A DNA stretch of 8,312 nucleotides from a bacterium. Lineage in GTDB: Bacteria; Zixibacteria; MSB-5A5; GN15; FEB-12. Location of the stretch: assembly GCA_030612965.1 (NCBI GenBank), contig JAUWMW010000092.1, forward strand, positions 1 to 8,312, written 5' to 3'. Under the pieces are notes generated by a model. It ran no database searches. It was not told where the DNA came from and saw nothing but the letters and a program-made list of their open reading frames with translations. The translations under genes were made by a program, and so were the position numbers. Positions 1-7,162 of this stretch are shown here, piece by piece (positions within the stretch are counted from its first letter, which is position 1; each line of letters starts with the position of its first letter).

Positions 1-2163
1 AACAAGTTCTCTATCGGCAAGGAGACATATCAACCGTTCTCGGTTGAGATGCATTACTTCAGAATCGACAAGCGGTACTGGTCCATCTGTTTCGAACGAA
101 TCAAGCGGGCCGGGTTTCGCATTATCGCGACGGCAGTGCCGTGGAATGTCCACCAGGACGAAAGAAAACACCTCGATTTTTCGGGAGTTACTGATCCTTC
201 CAAGGACTTGATTGTATTTCTCGAACTGGCTCGGGAGTTCGGGTTCAAGGTGATTCTGCGACCCGGACCGATTGTACGTGGTCAGTTGGAGAATGGTGGT
301 CTGCCGAAATTCGTCTTCAATGATCTCAAGGCCTTCGCGCGCGACGCCGCCGGACTGGAGCGGAAACTTCCCGACGATTGTGGCGTGGATGGTGGGTACC
401 TGCCGAGCTATCTGCATAAGACATACTTGTTCCATGTCAAGAACTTCTTCAAGAACTTCATCGAGACAACCAAGAATTACGTCCACCCGCGAGGGCCGAT
501 TTTTATGGTTGAACTGGACTACGAGACCTCCTTTGGTCGGCTTCTGGAGCCCGACAGTGCAGATTACAATCCCGAGGTGCTGGCCGAGCACTATGGACCT
601 TTCCTGGAGAGCCTCTATGGCGACATCAAGAAGCTCAACGCGGCCTACCGCGAGAAGAACAGCGGTTTTGATTCGGTCGAACCTCCCCGCAAGTTCAACG
701 ATCTGGAGCCTAAGCAGTTTGTCAGAGTGATCGACTGGATGAAGTTCCGCCAGCACATTCTGACGACCTACCTGGAGACCCTTGAGGATGTTTTCACTGC
801 TTACACTGTCGAACCGCTGATCTTTCGTTCACTCTATTTCCAACCGGGCAGCCTCCTGCCGGCATTCAATCTGATTCCTGAGGATCGTTCCCCTTTTCTC
901 GGTACCAATGTTTTCCCGGGCGGTAGTTATTTCGATCTGACCGTGAAGGCTCGTTTTCTCCGCTCCGAATACGGATTTGCCTTCGCCACTTCGTTCACCT
1001 CCGGTTCGGAGGCGCAAGATCCGGAGCGCGAGGAACTAATAGCTCCAATCGCAGCTCATCGGCGACGTTTTTATCTGGCCGCCAGCCTGGCTGCCGGTTT
1101 CAAGGGGCTCAATCACTACATGTTTGTGGATCGGGACCACTGGCACGGTGCGCCTTTGCATAATGACGGTACCATATCCGATGGTTACAGTGTGATCAGG
1201 GATTGCAATACGGCGCTAGCGGAAGTGGGATTGGAAGATATGGAGTCGGTCGAGCACGTGGCTGTTGTCGGCAACCGGCTCTACGACTGGATGAGGATGA
1301 TTTCGGGTAAGAAGTTGTTCCCTTATGTCCCTCGGCTGCTGGATGACTCCACCGCTGGCTTCTGTCGCGATCTGATGCGTCTCAAAATCAACTTTGGTGT
1401 CCGCGAGAACCGTGAGTGGGAGACTCTTAAAGACTACCGGCTGGTGTTCATCCCATCGACAGAGGTAATGGCGAAAGAAGATCAGGAGGCTATCGTTGAT
1501 CTGGTCAAGTCCGGTGTAACGGTGGTGATGTGTGGCCTGATGCCGCGCTATGACGATCAAATGCGAGACTGTAAGATCCTGGCCAATCATTTCCGCATCA
1601 AAACCACTGTCGACAACGGAATCGGCGCCGCCCAGTACAAGAATATATCTTTCCCGACCTACGTCTACGGTACGATCCGCACCACCGACGATTCCAAGGT
1701 CAGGAAGTTGTGCAAGAACGGCGCCAAGCTGGTCGGTGTGTCCTCGTCACGCTTCAAAGGGAATCTGTATTTTTTCACCTTTGACATCGCTTCCGGGGGC
1801 AACCACTCCAAGCTCTCGTTCCTGGAAACAGTCTTGCAGGGTGAGGGGATTGTGCCCTTCGTCTATTGCAGCGATCCTTCGGTTGATATCGCTTTTCAGA
1901 TGGGGGAGAAGAAGGGTCTGATGTTTGTAGTTGCGCCGCCACCGGGTGATTTGTCCGACGGCATCGAGCGCGGCAGTAAAGAGATAATCGTGAAGGCCGA
2001 CCTCAAAGCGGTCGGATTCAAACCTCCCCGCGTCAAGCTCACCAACCTGTTTGACCGGGAGGAAGGCAAACCGATCCGAACCACCGCCAAAGAACTCAAG
2101 GACGGCATCGCGCTTCGGGTCAGTTTTCCCGACGGATACGTTTTCCTCCTCGAAAGGCGGTAA
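1..2163 (+). CDS. GH35/GH42-like glycoside hydrolase (beta-galactosidase-like), 5' end outside the window
   Basis: The reading frame is open from base 1, and the 16 codons before the first ATG (49) already match the family: FSIGKETYQPF..VEMHYFRI resembles the GH35 start 'F.idGkpf...GEiHYfRip'. The Met at 49 is therefore internal and the true start lies upstream. Numbering from that Met, a TIM barrel covers about 1-390: AVPWNVHQ (29-36), FSGVTDPSKDL (44-54), RPGPI (71-75) and GGLP (83-86) are GH35 hallmarks, while LYGDIKKLNAAY (189-200) is GH42-like. A flavodoxin/amidotransferase-like domain like the GH42 trimerisation domain follows (about 400-525), then beta-rich C-terminal regions. GH35/GH42 enzymes usually remove terminal beta-galactosyl residues. 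The acid/base Glu appears to be E159, but the clan GH-A Asn before it is Tyr, and the usual nucleophile Glu position reads Ser315 (TSFTSG). Substrate and activity are therefore uncertain. Whether it is exported cannot be judged without its N terminus. It is probably co-transcribed with ggt 19 bases downstream. Confidence 0.85.
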   Translation, partial: NKFSIGKETYQPFSVEMHYFRIDKRYWSICFERIKRAGFRIIATAVPWNVHQDERKHLDFSGVTDPSKDLIVFLELAREFGFKVILRPGPIVRGQLENGGLPKFVFNDLKAFARDAAGLERKLPDDCGVDGGYLPSYLHKTYLFHVKNFFKNFIETTKNYVHPRGPIFMVELDYETSFGRLLEPDSADYNPEVLAEHYGPFLESLYGDIKKLNAAYREKNSGFDSVEPPRKFNDLEPKQFVRVIDWMKFRQHILTTYLETLEDVFTAYTVEPLIFRSLYFQPGSLLPAFNLIPEDRSPFLGTNVFPGGSYFDLTVKARFLRSEYGFAFATSFTSGSEAQDPEREELIAPIAAHRRRFYLAASLAAGFKGLNHYMFVDRDHWHGAPLHNDGTISDGYSVIRDCNTALAEVGLEDMESVEHVAVVGNRLYDWMRMISGKKLFPYVPRLLDDSTAGFCRDLMRLKINFGVRENREWETLKDYRLVFIPSTEVMAKEDQEAIVDLVKSGVTVVMCGLMPRYDDQMRDCKILANHFRIKTTVDNGIGAAQYKNISFPTYVYGTIRTTDDSKVRKLCKNGAKLVGVSSSRFKGNLYFFTFDIASGGNHSKLSFLETVLQGEGIVPFVYCSDPSVDIAFQMGEKKGLMFVVAPPPGDLSDGIERGSKEIIVKADLKAVGFKPPRVKLTNLFDREEGKPIRTTAKELKDGIALRVSFPDGYVFLLERR

Positions 2164-2171
2164 GGGTCGAC

Positions 2172-2177
2172 AGGAAG
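2172..2177 (+). promoter_or_regulatory. Shine-Dalgarno sequence of ggt
   Basis: AGGAAG lies 5 bases before the ATG at 2183. It fixes that Met as the start of the gamma-glutamyltransferase, although the frame is open further upstream inside the preceding gene. A Met there would put 44 non-signal residues before the lipoprotein signal peptide. Confidence 0.75.
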
Positions 2178-2182
2178 CGGTC

Positions 2183-3892
2183 ATGCTTTCCAGAGAATCA
2201 CGCACAGCGGCATTTGTCTCGACATTTATAACGATCCTGCTTCTGGTGCAACTATGCGGTTGTGCGGGGATCGAACTATCACGCTACTATGAACGGGCAA
2301 TCGTGGTCACGGCGGCGCCTGTTGCCACGCAGGTGGGTGAGAAAATCTTCGCTGCGGGAGGGAATGCTTTCGATGTCGCCGTGGCGGTGGGCTTTGCCCT
2401 GGCCGTGGTTCATCCCGAGGCGGGCAATATCGGTGGTGGTGGTTTCGCTCTGATCCGTGATGGTCACAGTGGGCTTGTAGAGGCACTCGATTTCCGCGAA
2501 ACCGCCCCGGCCGGGGCGTCTGAGAAGATGTATCTCGATAACGACGACCAGGTGCGCCCGGACGCTTCCACCACCGGTGCTCTGGCGGCGGGGGTCCCCG
2601 GCACGGTGGCCGGCCTGTACGAACTATGGCAGAGACACGGCTCACTGCCCTGGGAACAGTTGGTGACTCCGGCGGCGCAACTGGCCGATGCCGGGTTCCT
2701 GGTAGACGATTACCTGACTGCATCGATCGCCGAACATAGAGAAAGCCTGACCCGATTCGAATCCACCGCCGAACTGTTTCGACCGGGCGGGAAGACGCCG
2801 AGCGTTGGTGGTCGTCTGGTGTTGTCGGACCTGGCGAGCACCCTGTACGCTATCGCTGGTGAAGGTCCGGACGGCTTCTATCGGGGGACGGTTGCGGACA
2901 AGATCGTGAGTTGCATGCAGGAGCACGGCGGGTTGATCAGTCACGAAGACCTGGAAGACTACGAGTCGGTATGGCGGACACCGATCGCCTTCCGATTTGA
3001 CTCACTGACGGTTTATTCGATGCCGCCGCCAAGTTCCGGAGGCCTCTGTATCGGACAGATACTGTCGCTGTTGCAGCCGTATGATTTCACCACCCTGTCG
3101 CCGGAGTCGGTTGAGTATGTCCATCTCTTTGCCGAGGCGGCCCGGCTGTCGTTTGCTGATCGCTCCGAGCATCTGGGTGATCCGGATTTCTACGATGTCC
3201 CTGCCGGACTTCTGGCGCCACACTACCTGGCACGCCGCGCCGGTCTGATCGACAATGACCAGGCCACACCATCGCAGCAAGTAAGCGCCGGCGCCGCGAT
3301 CTCCAGCGAGTCGGATCAGACGACGCACTATTCCATTTGCGACTCAGCCGGCAACATGGTCGCCATCACCTATACGCTCAACGCTGCTTACGGCTGCAAA
3401 CTGGTTGTCCAGGGGGCCGGTTTTCTCTTGAATAACGAAATGGATGACTTCTCGATCAAGCCCGGTCATCCCAACCGGTACGGTTTGATCGGAGGAGAGG
3501 CCAATAAGATTGAGCCGGGCAAACGGATGCTTTCTTCGATGTCACCTACCCTGGTGCTCAAAGATGGGCAACCGTTCATGGTGTTGGGCAGCCCCGGCGG
3601 TTCCAAGATCATCACCGTGGTGGCCCAGGCGATTGTGAACTTTACACGCTTTCACTTGAGTTTGTCTGAGACGGCGGCTGAGGCTCGTTTTCATCATCAG
3701 TGGTTGCCGGACTTACTTTATCTAGAGGAGGGACGGTTCGACATCAATACCATCCAGGGGCTGATTGCTCGCGGCCACAATATCAAAGAACGGAATGCGT
3801 ACAGCGATTTGCAGGCGGTGTATATCACCGAAGATGGCCTAATGACGGGCGCCTCGGACCCACGGGGGCGGGGGAGCGTCTGGGGGTTTTAG
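2183..3892 (+). CDS. ggt: Gamma-glutamyltransferase (glutathione hydrolase), predicted lipoprotein
   Basis: This 569-residue protein cleaves gamma-glutamyl bonds (glutathione and related compounds), releasing glutamate or passing it to amino acids or peptides. It belongs to the Ntn-hydrolase family and cuts itself into two subunits. The start has a basic N region, a hydrophobic stretch and the lipobox LCGC, predicting lipidation at Cys27, so the protein is probably anchored to a membrane facing the periplasm. Family residues are complete: Arg105 in LDFRE (binds the glutamyl carboxylate), autocleavage and nucleophile Thr380 in DQTTHYS, Thr398 and Asn400 in YTLN, Asp422 in MDDF, Ser451-Ser452 in SSMSP, and Gly472-Gly473 in GSPGG. 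A lid loop with Tyr433 (PGHPNRYG) is present as in E. coli. Cutting before Thr380 gives a 190-residue small subunit, the same as in E. coli. The ending ASDPRG is typical. It lies 19 bases after the glycosidase gene. Confidence 0.96.
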   Translation: MLSRESRTAAFVSTFITILLLVQLCGCAGIELSRYYERAIVVTAAPVATQVGEKIFAAGGNAFDVAVAVGFALAVVHPEAGNIGGGGFALIRDGHSGLVEALDFRETAPAGASEKMYLDNDDQVRPDASTTGALAAGVPGTVAGLYELWQRHGSLPWEQLVTPAAQLADAGFLVDDYLTASIAEHRESLTRFESTAELFRPGGKTPSVGGRLVLSDLASTLYAIAGEGPDGFYRGTVADKIVSCMQEHGGLISHEDLEDYESVWRTPIAFRFDSLTVYSMPPPSSGGLCIGQILSLLQPYDFTTLSPESVEYVHLFAEAARLSFADRSEHLGDPDFYDVPAGLLAPHYLARRAGLIDNDQATPSQQVSAGAAISSESDQTTHYSICDSAGNMVAITYTLNAAYGCKLVVQGAGFLLNNEMDDFSIKPGHPNRYGLIGGEANKIEPGKRMLSSMSPTLVLKDGQPFMVLGSPGGSKIITVVAQAIVNFTRFHLSLSETAAEARFHHQWLPDLLYLEEGRFDINTIQGLIARGHNIKERNAYSDLQAVYITEDGLMTGASDPRGRGSVWGF

Positions 3893-3893
3893 T

Positions 3894-3958
3894 CCCTTTG
3901 CAGACAGACCGGCAGGATCGCAGGGATCCTGCCCTACAAGACTTTGCCCCCTTTGCAG
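3894..3958. repeat. 10-bp direct repeat bracketing a palindromic insert between convergent genes
   Basis: CCCTTTGCAG occurs at 3894-3903, one base after the ggt stop codon, and again at 3949-3958, touching the stop codon of the opposite-strand gene. The 45 bases between the copies contain the palindrome at 3911-3933. The arrangement looks like a short element inserted with duplication of a 10-bp target. That is an inference from one locus; slippage or chance remain possible. Confidence 0.5.
3911..3933. repeat. Perfect palindrome (9-bp stem, 5-base loop), REP-like; possible 3'-end hairpin for both convergent genes
   Basis: GGCAGGATC (3911-3919) pairs exactly with GATCCTGCC (3925-3933) around the loop GCAGG. 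CTAC follows at 3934-3937. Neither strand has a T-run after the stem, so this is not a textbook intrinsic terminator, although a GC-rich hairpin between convergent genes could still end or protect transcripts. The layout (arm, CAGG loop, arm, CTAC) resembles the palindrome at 5395-5427. Confidence 0.6.
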
Positions 3959-5260
3959 CTATTCTTTGGGTGTCAACGGGGGTGGGGTTCCCGGTTGAGC
4001 AAAATCGGGTACGGTGATAGCCTTTGAACCGTTTCGACGGCGGTTCTGGATACCGAGAATTATCGCCCCCGCGCCGATTATGCCGGCTGCCAGATAGAAC
4101 AGCATCCCGACTACTGGAATGGCAAAGAAGCCGCTTATGAACGCCAGACCGATCAGCAGTTGCCATTTGCCCAGTTGCCTGGGCTGGTGTTTGAAGATGC
4201 GGATGAGTCCATACCCGACCAGAAACGCCGGCAGCAGTTTGCCCGCATAAAACAGCACGCCTCCGGAGACAACGGCAAAACTGGTGATCGGCAACATCAG
4301 GGTGGAGAAGATCAGGAGCACGGCACCGGCGGCGGCCTGGTCGCCCGACGACATAACAAGTCCGACAACACTCAGAATTACAGCCACCAGCAACACCAGC
4401 ACACTCATAACCACCACGCCGCCGGCCAGCAAACCGGTGGCGACACTAACCATGAAACGTCGGTGCAGTTGTACGAACGCCTCCTGAAGATAGGCGGGAC
4501 AGAGCCAGATCAGTATCAGGCCAAAGAGAAAGGCGGCAAACAAACGCGAAAACCGCAATACCGTGTTGGTCAAGCCCTCGGCTTCCTGGGCATCTGCATC
4601 CACTTCATCTTCTGGTTCCAGACGAGTGACCTCACCCAGCACTGTCACCCCGGCAGCTTCCAGATCAAGTTCTTCCGCGCCTGAGTAAGTGAGGTTGCCG
4701 CGGATGACAGCCGGTGCATGAATCTCTATCGACTCATCGGCATCAAGCACAACATCACCATCGATCTGCCCGCTGATCTTGATCCGGTCCGCCTTGATTT
4801 TGACGTTCCCCATCACGGTGCCGGCCAGATCGACACGAGAACCGTAGACATTGAGATCCTTGCGAATAATAGCTGCTTGCCGCACTTTCAGGATGTTACC
4901 CATGAACAGAACTGAGCGGCCGACATATCCCTCGATCTCGGCCTCGCCGCAAAACACGCGGATGGATCCGTCAACGCGACCGGTGTGGGAAAACTCTCCG
5001 GCGCCGATATTTTGCGACCCGGTGATTTCGCCGGTGCAAGTTACCGATCCACCTACCGCCAACAGATCGCCGTCAATGGACCCATCGACTGTGACCTTTT
5101 CCCCGGCTGCGTACACGTCACCATCTATTTGGTGTAGACTAGTCAGGTGGACGTGGTCACCTTTGAGGAAATTGGCGGCCTGGGCGGGCATGATAGCGGT
5201 CGCTGCACACAACAGTGCAGCTACGACAGCACAGAAATGCTTTGGTGAACGACGGTTCAT
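3959..5260 (-). CDS. Secreted bactofilin-like (polymer-forming) beta-solenoid with C-terminal membrane domain
   Basis: The protein has 433 residues from the ATG at 5260, or 440 from an in-frame ATG at 5281. The inner start gives a neater signal peptide (MNRRSPKHF, a hydrophobic stretch, cut after AQA); neither start has a good ribosome binding site. Numbering from 5281, residues about 46-215 show short repeats of the type 'G.I.GDv.a.G..v.v.G.I.GDL', as in bactofilin/DUF583 polymer-forming proteins, which fold as a beta-solenoid. An acidic linker (221-236) follows, then about five or six membrane helices (roughly 244-264, 280-309, 318-346, 350-363, 374-412), a basic cluster (NRRRNGSK) and a proline-rich tail. 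Classical bactofilins are soluble cytoskeletal proteins in the cytoplasm; the signal peptide here implies a solenoid outside the inner membrane. A scaffold role in the envelope is inference; no enzyme motif is seen. It is transcribed towards ggt and away from the cyclase gene. Confidence 0.8.
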   Translation of the reverse strand: MNRRSPKHFCAVVAALLCAATAIMPAQAANFLKGDHVHLTSLHQIDGDVYAAGEKVTVDGSIDGDLLAVGGSVTCTGEITGSQNIGAGEFSHTGRVDGSIRVFCGEAEIEGYVGRSVLFMGNILKVRQAAIIRKDLNVYGSRVDLAGTVMGNVKIKADRIKISGQIDGDVVLDADESIEIHAPAVIRGNLTYSGAEELDLEAAGVTVLGEVTRLEPEDEVDADAQEAEGLTNTVLRFSRLFAAFLFGLILIWLCPAYLQEAFVQLHRRFMVSVATGLLAGGVVVMSVLVLLVAVILSVVGLVMSSGDQAAAGAVLLIFSTLMLPITSFAVVSGGVLFYAGKLLPAFLVGYGLIRIFKHQPRQLGKWQLLIGLAFISGFFAIPVVGMLFYLAAGIIGAGAIILGIQNRRRNGSKAITVPDFAQPGTPPPLTPKE

Positions 5261-5394
5261 GGTTTCGTCAACGTGGCGCATTACAAACGGTTTACGTCCT
5301 CATACAGCCAAAGTTGCCGCAATAAACTCAGTCGGGATGACAAATGCCACCAAAAAACTTCGTGCTTTCACTTGCAGCCACCTGGTAGTGTTGT

Positions 5395-5427
5395 GTAGAT
5401 GTCGAAACCACAGGGGGTTCGACCTAC
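5395..5427. repeat. Imperfect palindrome of the same layout as the one at 3911-3933
   Basis: GTAG (5395-5398) pairs with CTAC (5424-5427), and GTCGAA (5401-5406) pairs with TTCGAC (5418-5423). CC/GG then pair inside (5408-5409 with 5416-5417). Bases AT and one A bulge out of the left arm. The loop is ACAGGG. Like the element at 3911-3933, it has a CAGG-containing loop and CTAC directly after the inner right arm, although the arm sequences differ. Confidence 0.55.
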
Positions 5428-5433
5428 TAAGGC

Positions 5434-5459
5434 TCATGGTTCGACTCCGCTCACCATGA
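5434..5459. repeat. Palindromic repeat with TTCGACTCCGCTCA core
   Basis: TCATGGT (5434-5440) pairs with ACCATGA (5453-5459), a perfect 7-bp stem around the 12-base loop TCGACTCCGCTC. The core TTCGACTCCGCTCA resembles short dispersed REP-like sequences seen between genes in several bacterial phyla; that resemblance is from memory, not from a search. It sits six bases after the preceding palindrome. Confidence 0.5.
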
Positions 5460-5562
5460 CTTGGGTAACCTTGTTCTTGTGGCGGGCGAGACGGTCTTTC
5501 TGCAATACTCATCAACATAAGCAGAAATCCGCCGATAATGCTGAATAACGCGGAATTTGCTC

Positions 5563-7119
5563 ATGAAACTGTTTTTGGACAGACATAAAACGCTCCTGCC
5601 ACGAGTTGACCGGGTCTACCTGTTGACCAGAGTCATGATGTTGGCGGCGCTGGGCTGGTTTGCTTTGCGCAGCTATGACGGCGCCGATCGGCTGCTGTTT
5701 CAGATTGTGCTGGGGACTTTTGTGATTCATCTGGGCGTGCTTTACGCCGCTGTAAAAGGGCGGTTTGACCTGAAACTCGCCTACTTCTCGACTATCATCT
5801 ACGATCTGATCTTGATACCGACACTGATCCTGTACACCGGCGGCATCAACTCCTCTTTCTACCTTATGTACTACCTTACCGTCTCGGTGGCGGCTTATGT
5901 ATTGACCTTCTGGTTTGCCGGTATTGTGACGGCAGTCATAATTGCCAGCTACCTGGTGGTGACCCGTGAGGCGCTCGGTTTTGAGACGATGTTCGACCTG
6001 TCGATACGGATGGGATTCGTGGTGGCATTCTTCTCGACCATTTCATATGCTTCGGAGCATATGCGTCGAAGCGAAAAACGATTGTTGAAACTGTTCAACA
6101 CCCTCAACAGACGGACCTCGGAGTTGGAGAAGTCGCAGGCGCAACTGGAGATGATCTATGAAAACACTCGTATTCTGGCCTCAATACTGGACACCGACGG
6201 AGTTGTCAAGGAAGTGGTGAGAATCGTCGGCGAGGTTCTTCAATACCGGTGTCACGCTCTGATCTTTCGCGATCGCCGGGGCAACTGCTACTATCGCGCC
6301 CGATCGGAACGTGGCCGCAACAACTATCACCTCAAAGCTATCGATCTCGACAGCGCCGAACTGCTGGCTCGCGTCTGCAAAATAGGTGAGTCGGTATCGA
6401 TCAACGACATCGCTAACCGCGACGATTTTACACCCCTGGCCGACGACACCCGCTCAGTGATGCTGGTTCCCCTCGTCTCTCATGGAACGGTCAACGGTGT
6501 ACTAGCCGCCGAGTCGAATGAGGTCGGCTACTTCGGAGAAAAACACGTCCAGATGCTTTCAGTCGTGGCGAGATCGACCGCCCTGGCTCTGGAGAACGCT
6601 GAGCTGCACAAACGCACCGAGGAATTGACCACAACCGATGAGTTGACCGAGACCTACAACTATCGTTTCTTCGTGCAGAAGCTCGAAGAGGAAAAACGGC
6701 GGGCTCTTCGCTACGACCTGCCGTTGTCGCTGGTGATGGTAGATATCGACTGGTTCAAGAAGCTCAATGACAGCTACGGCCATGAAGCCGGCAATGTGGT
6801 CCTGCGCAATCTCTCGGCCATCATAAAGACATGTATCCGCGACGTCGATATATTCGCGCGCTACGGCGGTGAGGAGTTTGCTGTTATTCTGCCTCAGACC
6901 GGTCTGATCGAGGCTAAGAAGATTGGTGAAAGGATTCGCGCTCAGATTGAAGCAGCCTCTATCGAAGCCGGGTCCGCCCAACGGGTCAAGGTAACGGTGT
7001 CGGTCGGCGTCAGTTCCTTCCCCGAGAACGGCAAATCTCACGAAGAACTGGTCTCGGTGACCGATCAGGCGCTCTACCGAGCCAAAGGCGAAGGACGAAA
7101 TCTGGTTCGTTCCATTTAG
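5563..7119 (+). CDS. Membrane-bound diguanylate cyclase (6TM-GAF-GGDEF)
   Basis: This 518-residue protein makes cyclic di-GMP from two GTP. The ATG at 5563 is chosen over a TTG two codons earlier; a weak GCGGA precedes it. About six membrane helices span 18-165, including the loop YTGGINSSF common in membrane sensor proteins. A coiled coil (about 168-205) joins them to a GAF domain (about 205-345, with VLAAE near 314-318) and a second short helix leading to the GGDEF domain (about 352-516). The GGDEF part has the intact active-site motif GGEEF (435-439), Asp394 and Asp396 in MVDIDWFKKLND, and an RxxD inhibitory site (Arg426 to Asp429, five residues before GGEEF), so it is predicted to be active and product-inhibited. 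The position of the second guanine-contacting Asp reads Asn (GHEAGN). The signal sensed by the helices or the GAF domain is unknown. nagZ follows after 43 bases without a terminator. Confidence 0.93.
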   Translation: MKLFLDRHKTLLPRVDRVYLLTRVMMLAALGWFALRSYDGADRLLFQIVLGTFVIHLGVLYAAVKGRFDLKLAYFSTIIYDLILIPTLILYTGGINSSFYLMYYLTVSVAAYVLTFWFAGIVTAVIIASYLVVTREALGFETMFDLSIRMGFVVAFFSTISYASEHMRRSEKRLLKLFNTLNRRTSELEKSQAQLEMIYENTRILASILDTDGVVKEVVRIVGEVLQYRCHALIFRDRRGNCYYRARSERGRNNYHLKAIDLDSAELLARVCKIGESVSINDIANRDDFTPLADDTRSVMLVPLVSHGTVNGVLAAESNEVGYFGEKHVQMLSVVARSTALALENAELHKRTEELTTTDELTETYNYRFFVQKLEEEKRRALRYDLPLSLVMVDIDWFKKLNDSYGHEAGNVVLRNLSAIIKTCIRDVDIFARYGGEEFAVILPQTGLIEAKKIGERIRAQIEAASIEAGSAQRVKVTVSVGVSSFPENGKSHEELVSVTDQALYRAKGEGRNLVRSI

Positions 7120-7148
7120 ACAGAAAACAACGAATGAATATAGTAATT

Positions 7149-7154
7149 GGGTGA
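7149..7154 (+). promoter_or_regulatory. Possible ribosome binding site deciding the nagZ start
   Basis: GGGTGA lies 8 bases before the ATG at 7163 and can pair with the 3' end of 16S rRNA through GGTGA. The alternative start, GTG at 7151, lies inside this sequence and has no upstream site of its own, so the ATG is preferred. Confidence 0.45.
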
Positions 7155-7162
7155 CAGATAAC

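Larger units (their letters stand above)
5282..5562. other. Divergent intergenic region with palindromic repeats, no convincing gene
   Basis: This gap lies between two divergent genes, so promoters for both should be here. No good -35/-10 pair was found on either strand: GATAAT at 5534-5539 resembles a -10 box but has no -35 partner at a suitable distance. The centre (5395-5459) holds two palindromic repeats described separately. A 72-codon open frame on the - strand crosses these repeats and has no coding features, so it is not called. Confidence 0.6.

Noticed and set aside
49..51. ATG at 49 as the start of the glycosidase gene
   Set aside because: The 16 codons before it are in frame and match the conserved beginning of GH35 domains, so this Met is internal to the HYFRI motif.
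3911..3940. Intrinsic terminator between the convergent genes
   Set aside because: The hairpin is strong, but no T-run follows it on either strand, so it is recorded as a palindromic repeat with a possible 3'-end role.
4160..4684. Long + strand open frame opposite the bactofilin-like gene
   Set aside because: It is a low-complexity Gln/His-rich translation antisense to a well-supported protein with membrane helices, so it is a shadow frame.
5300..5518. Open frame of 72 codons on the - strand in the divergent gap
   Set aside because: It runs through both palindromic repeats, the translation has no domain-like features, and no ribosome binding site is seen. It is most likely non-coding.
5534..5539. 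GATAAT as a -10 box for the cyclase gene
   Set aside because: No -35-like hexamer lies 16-19 bases upstream, and the box is too common by chance to be called alone.
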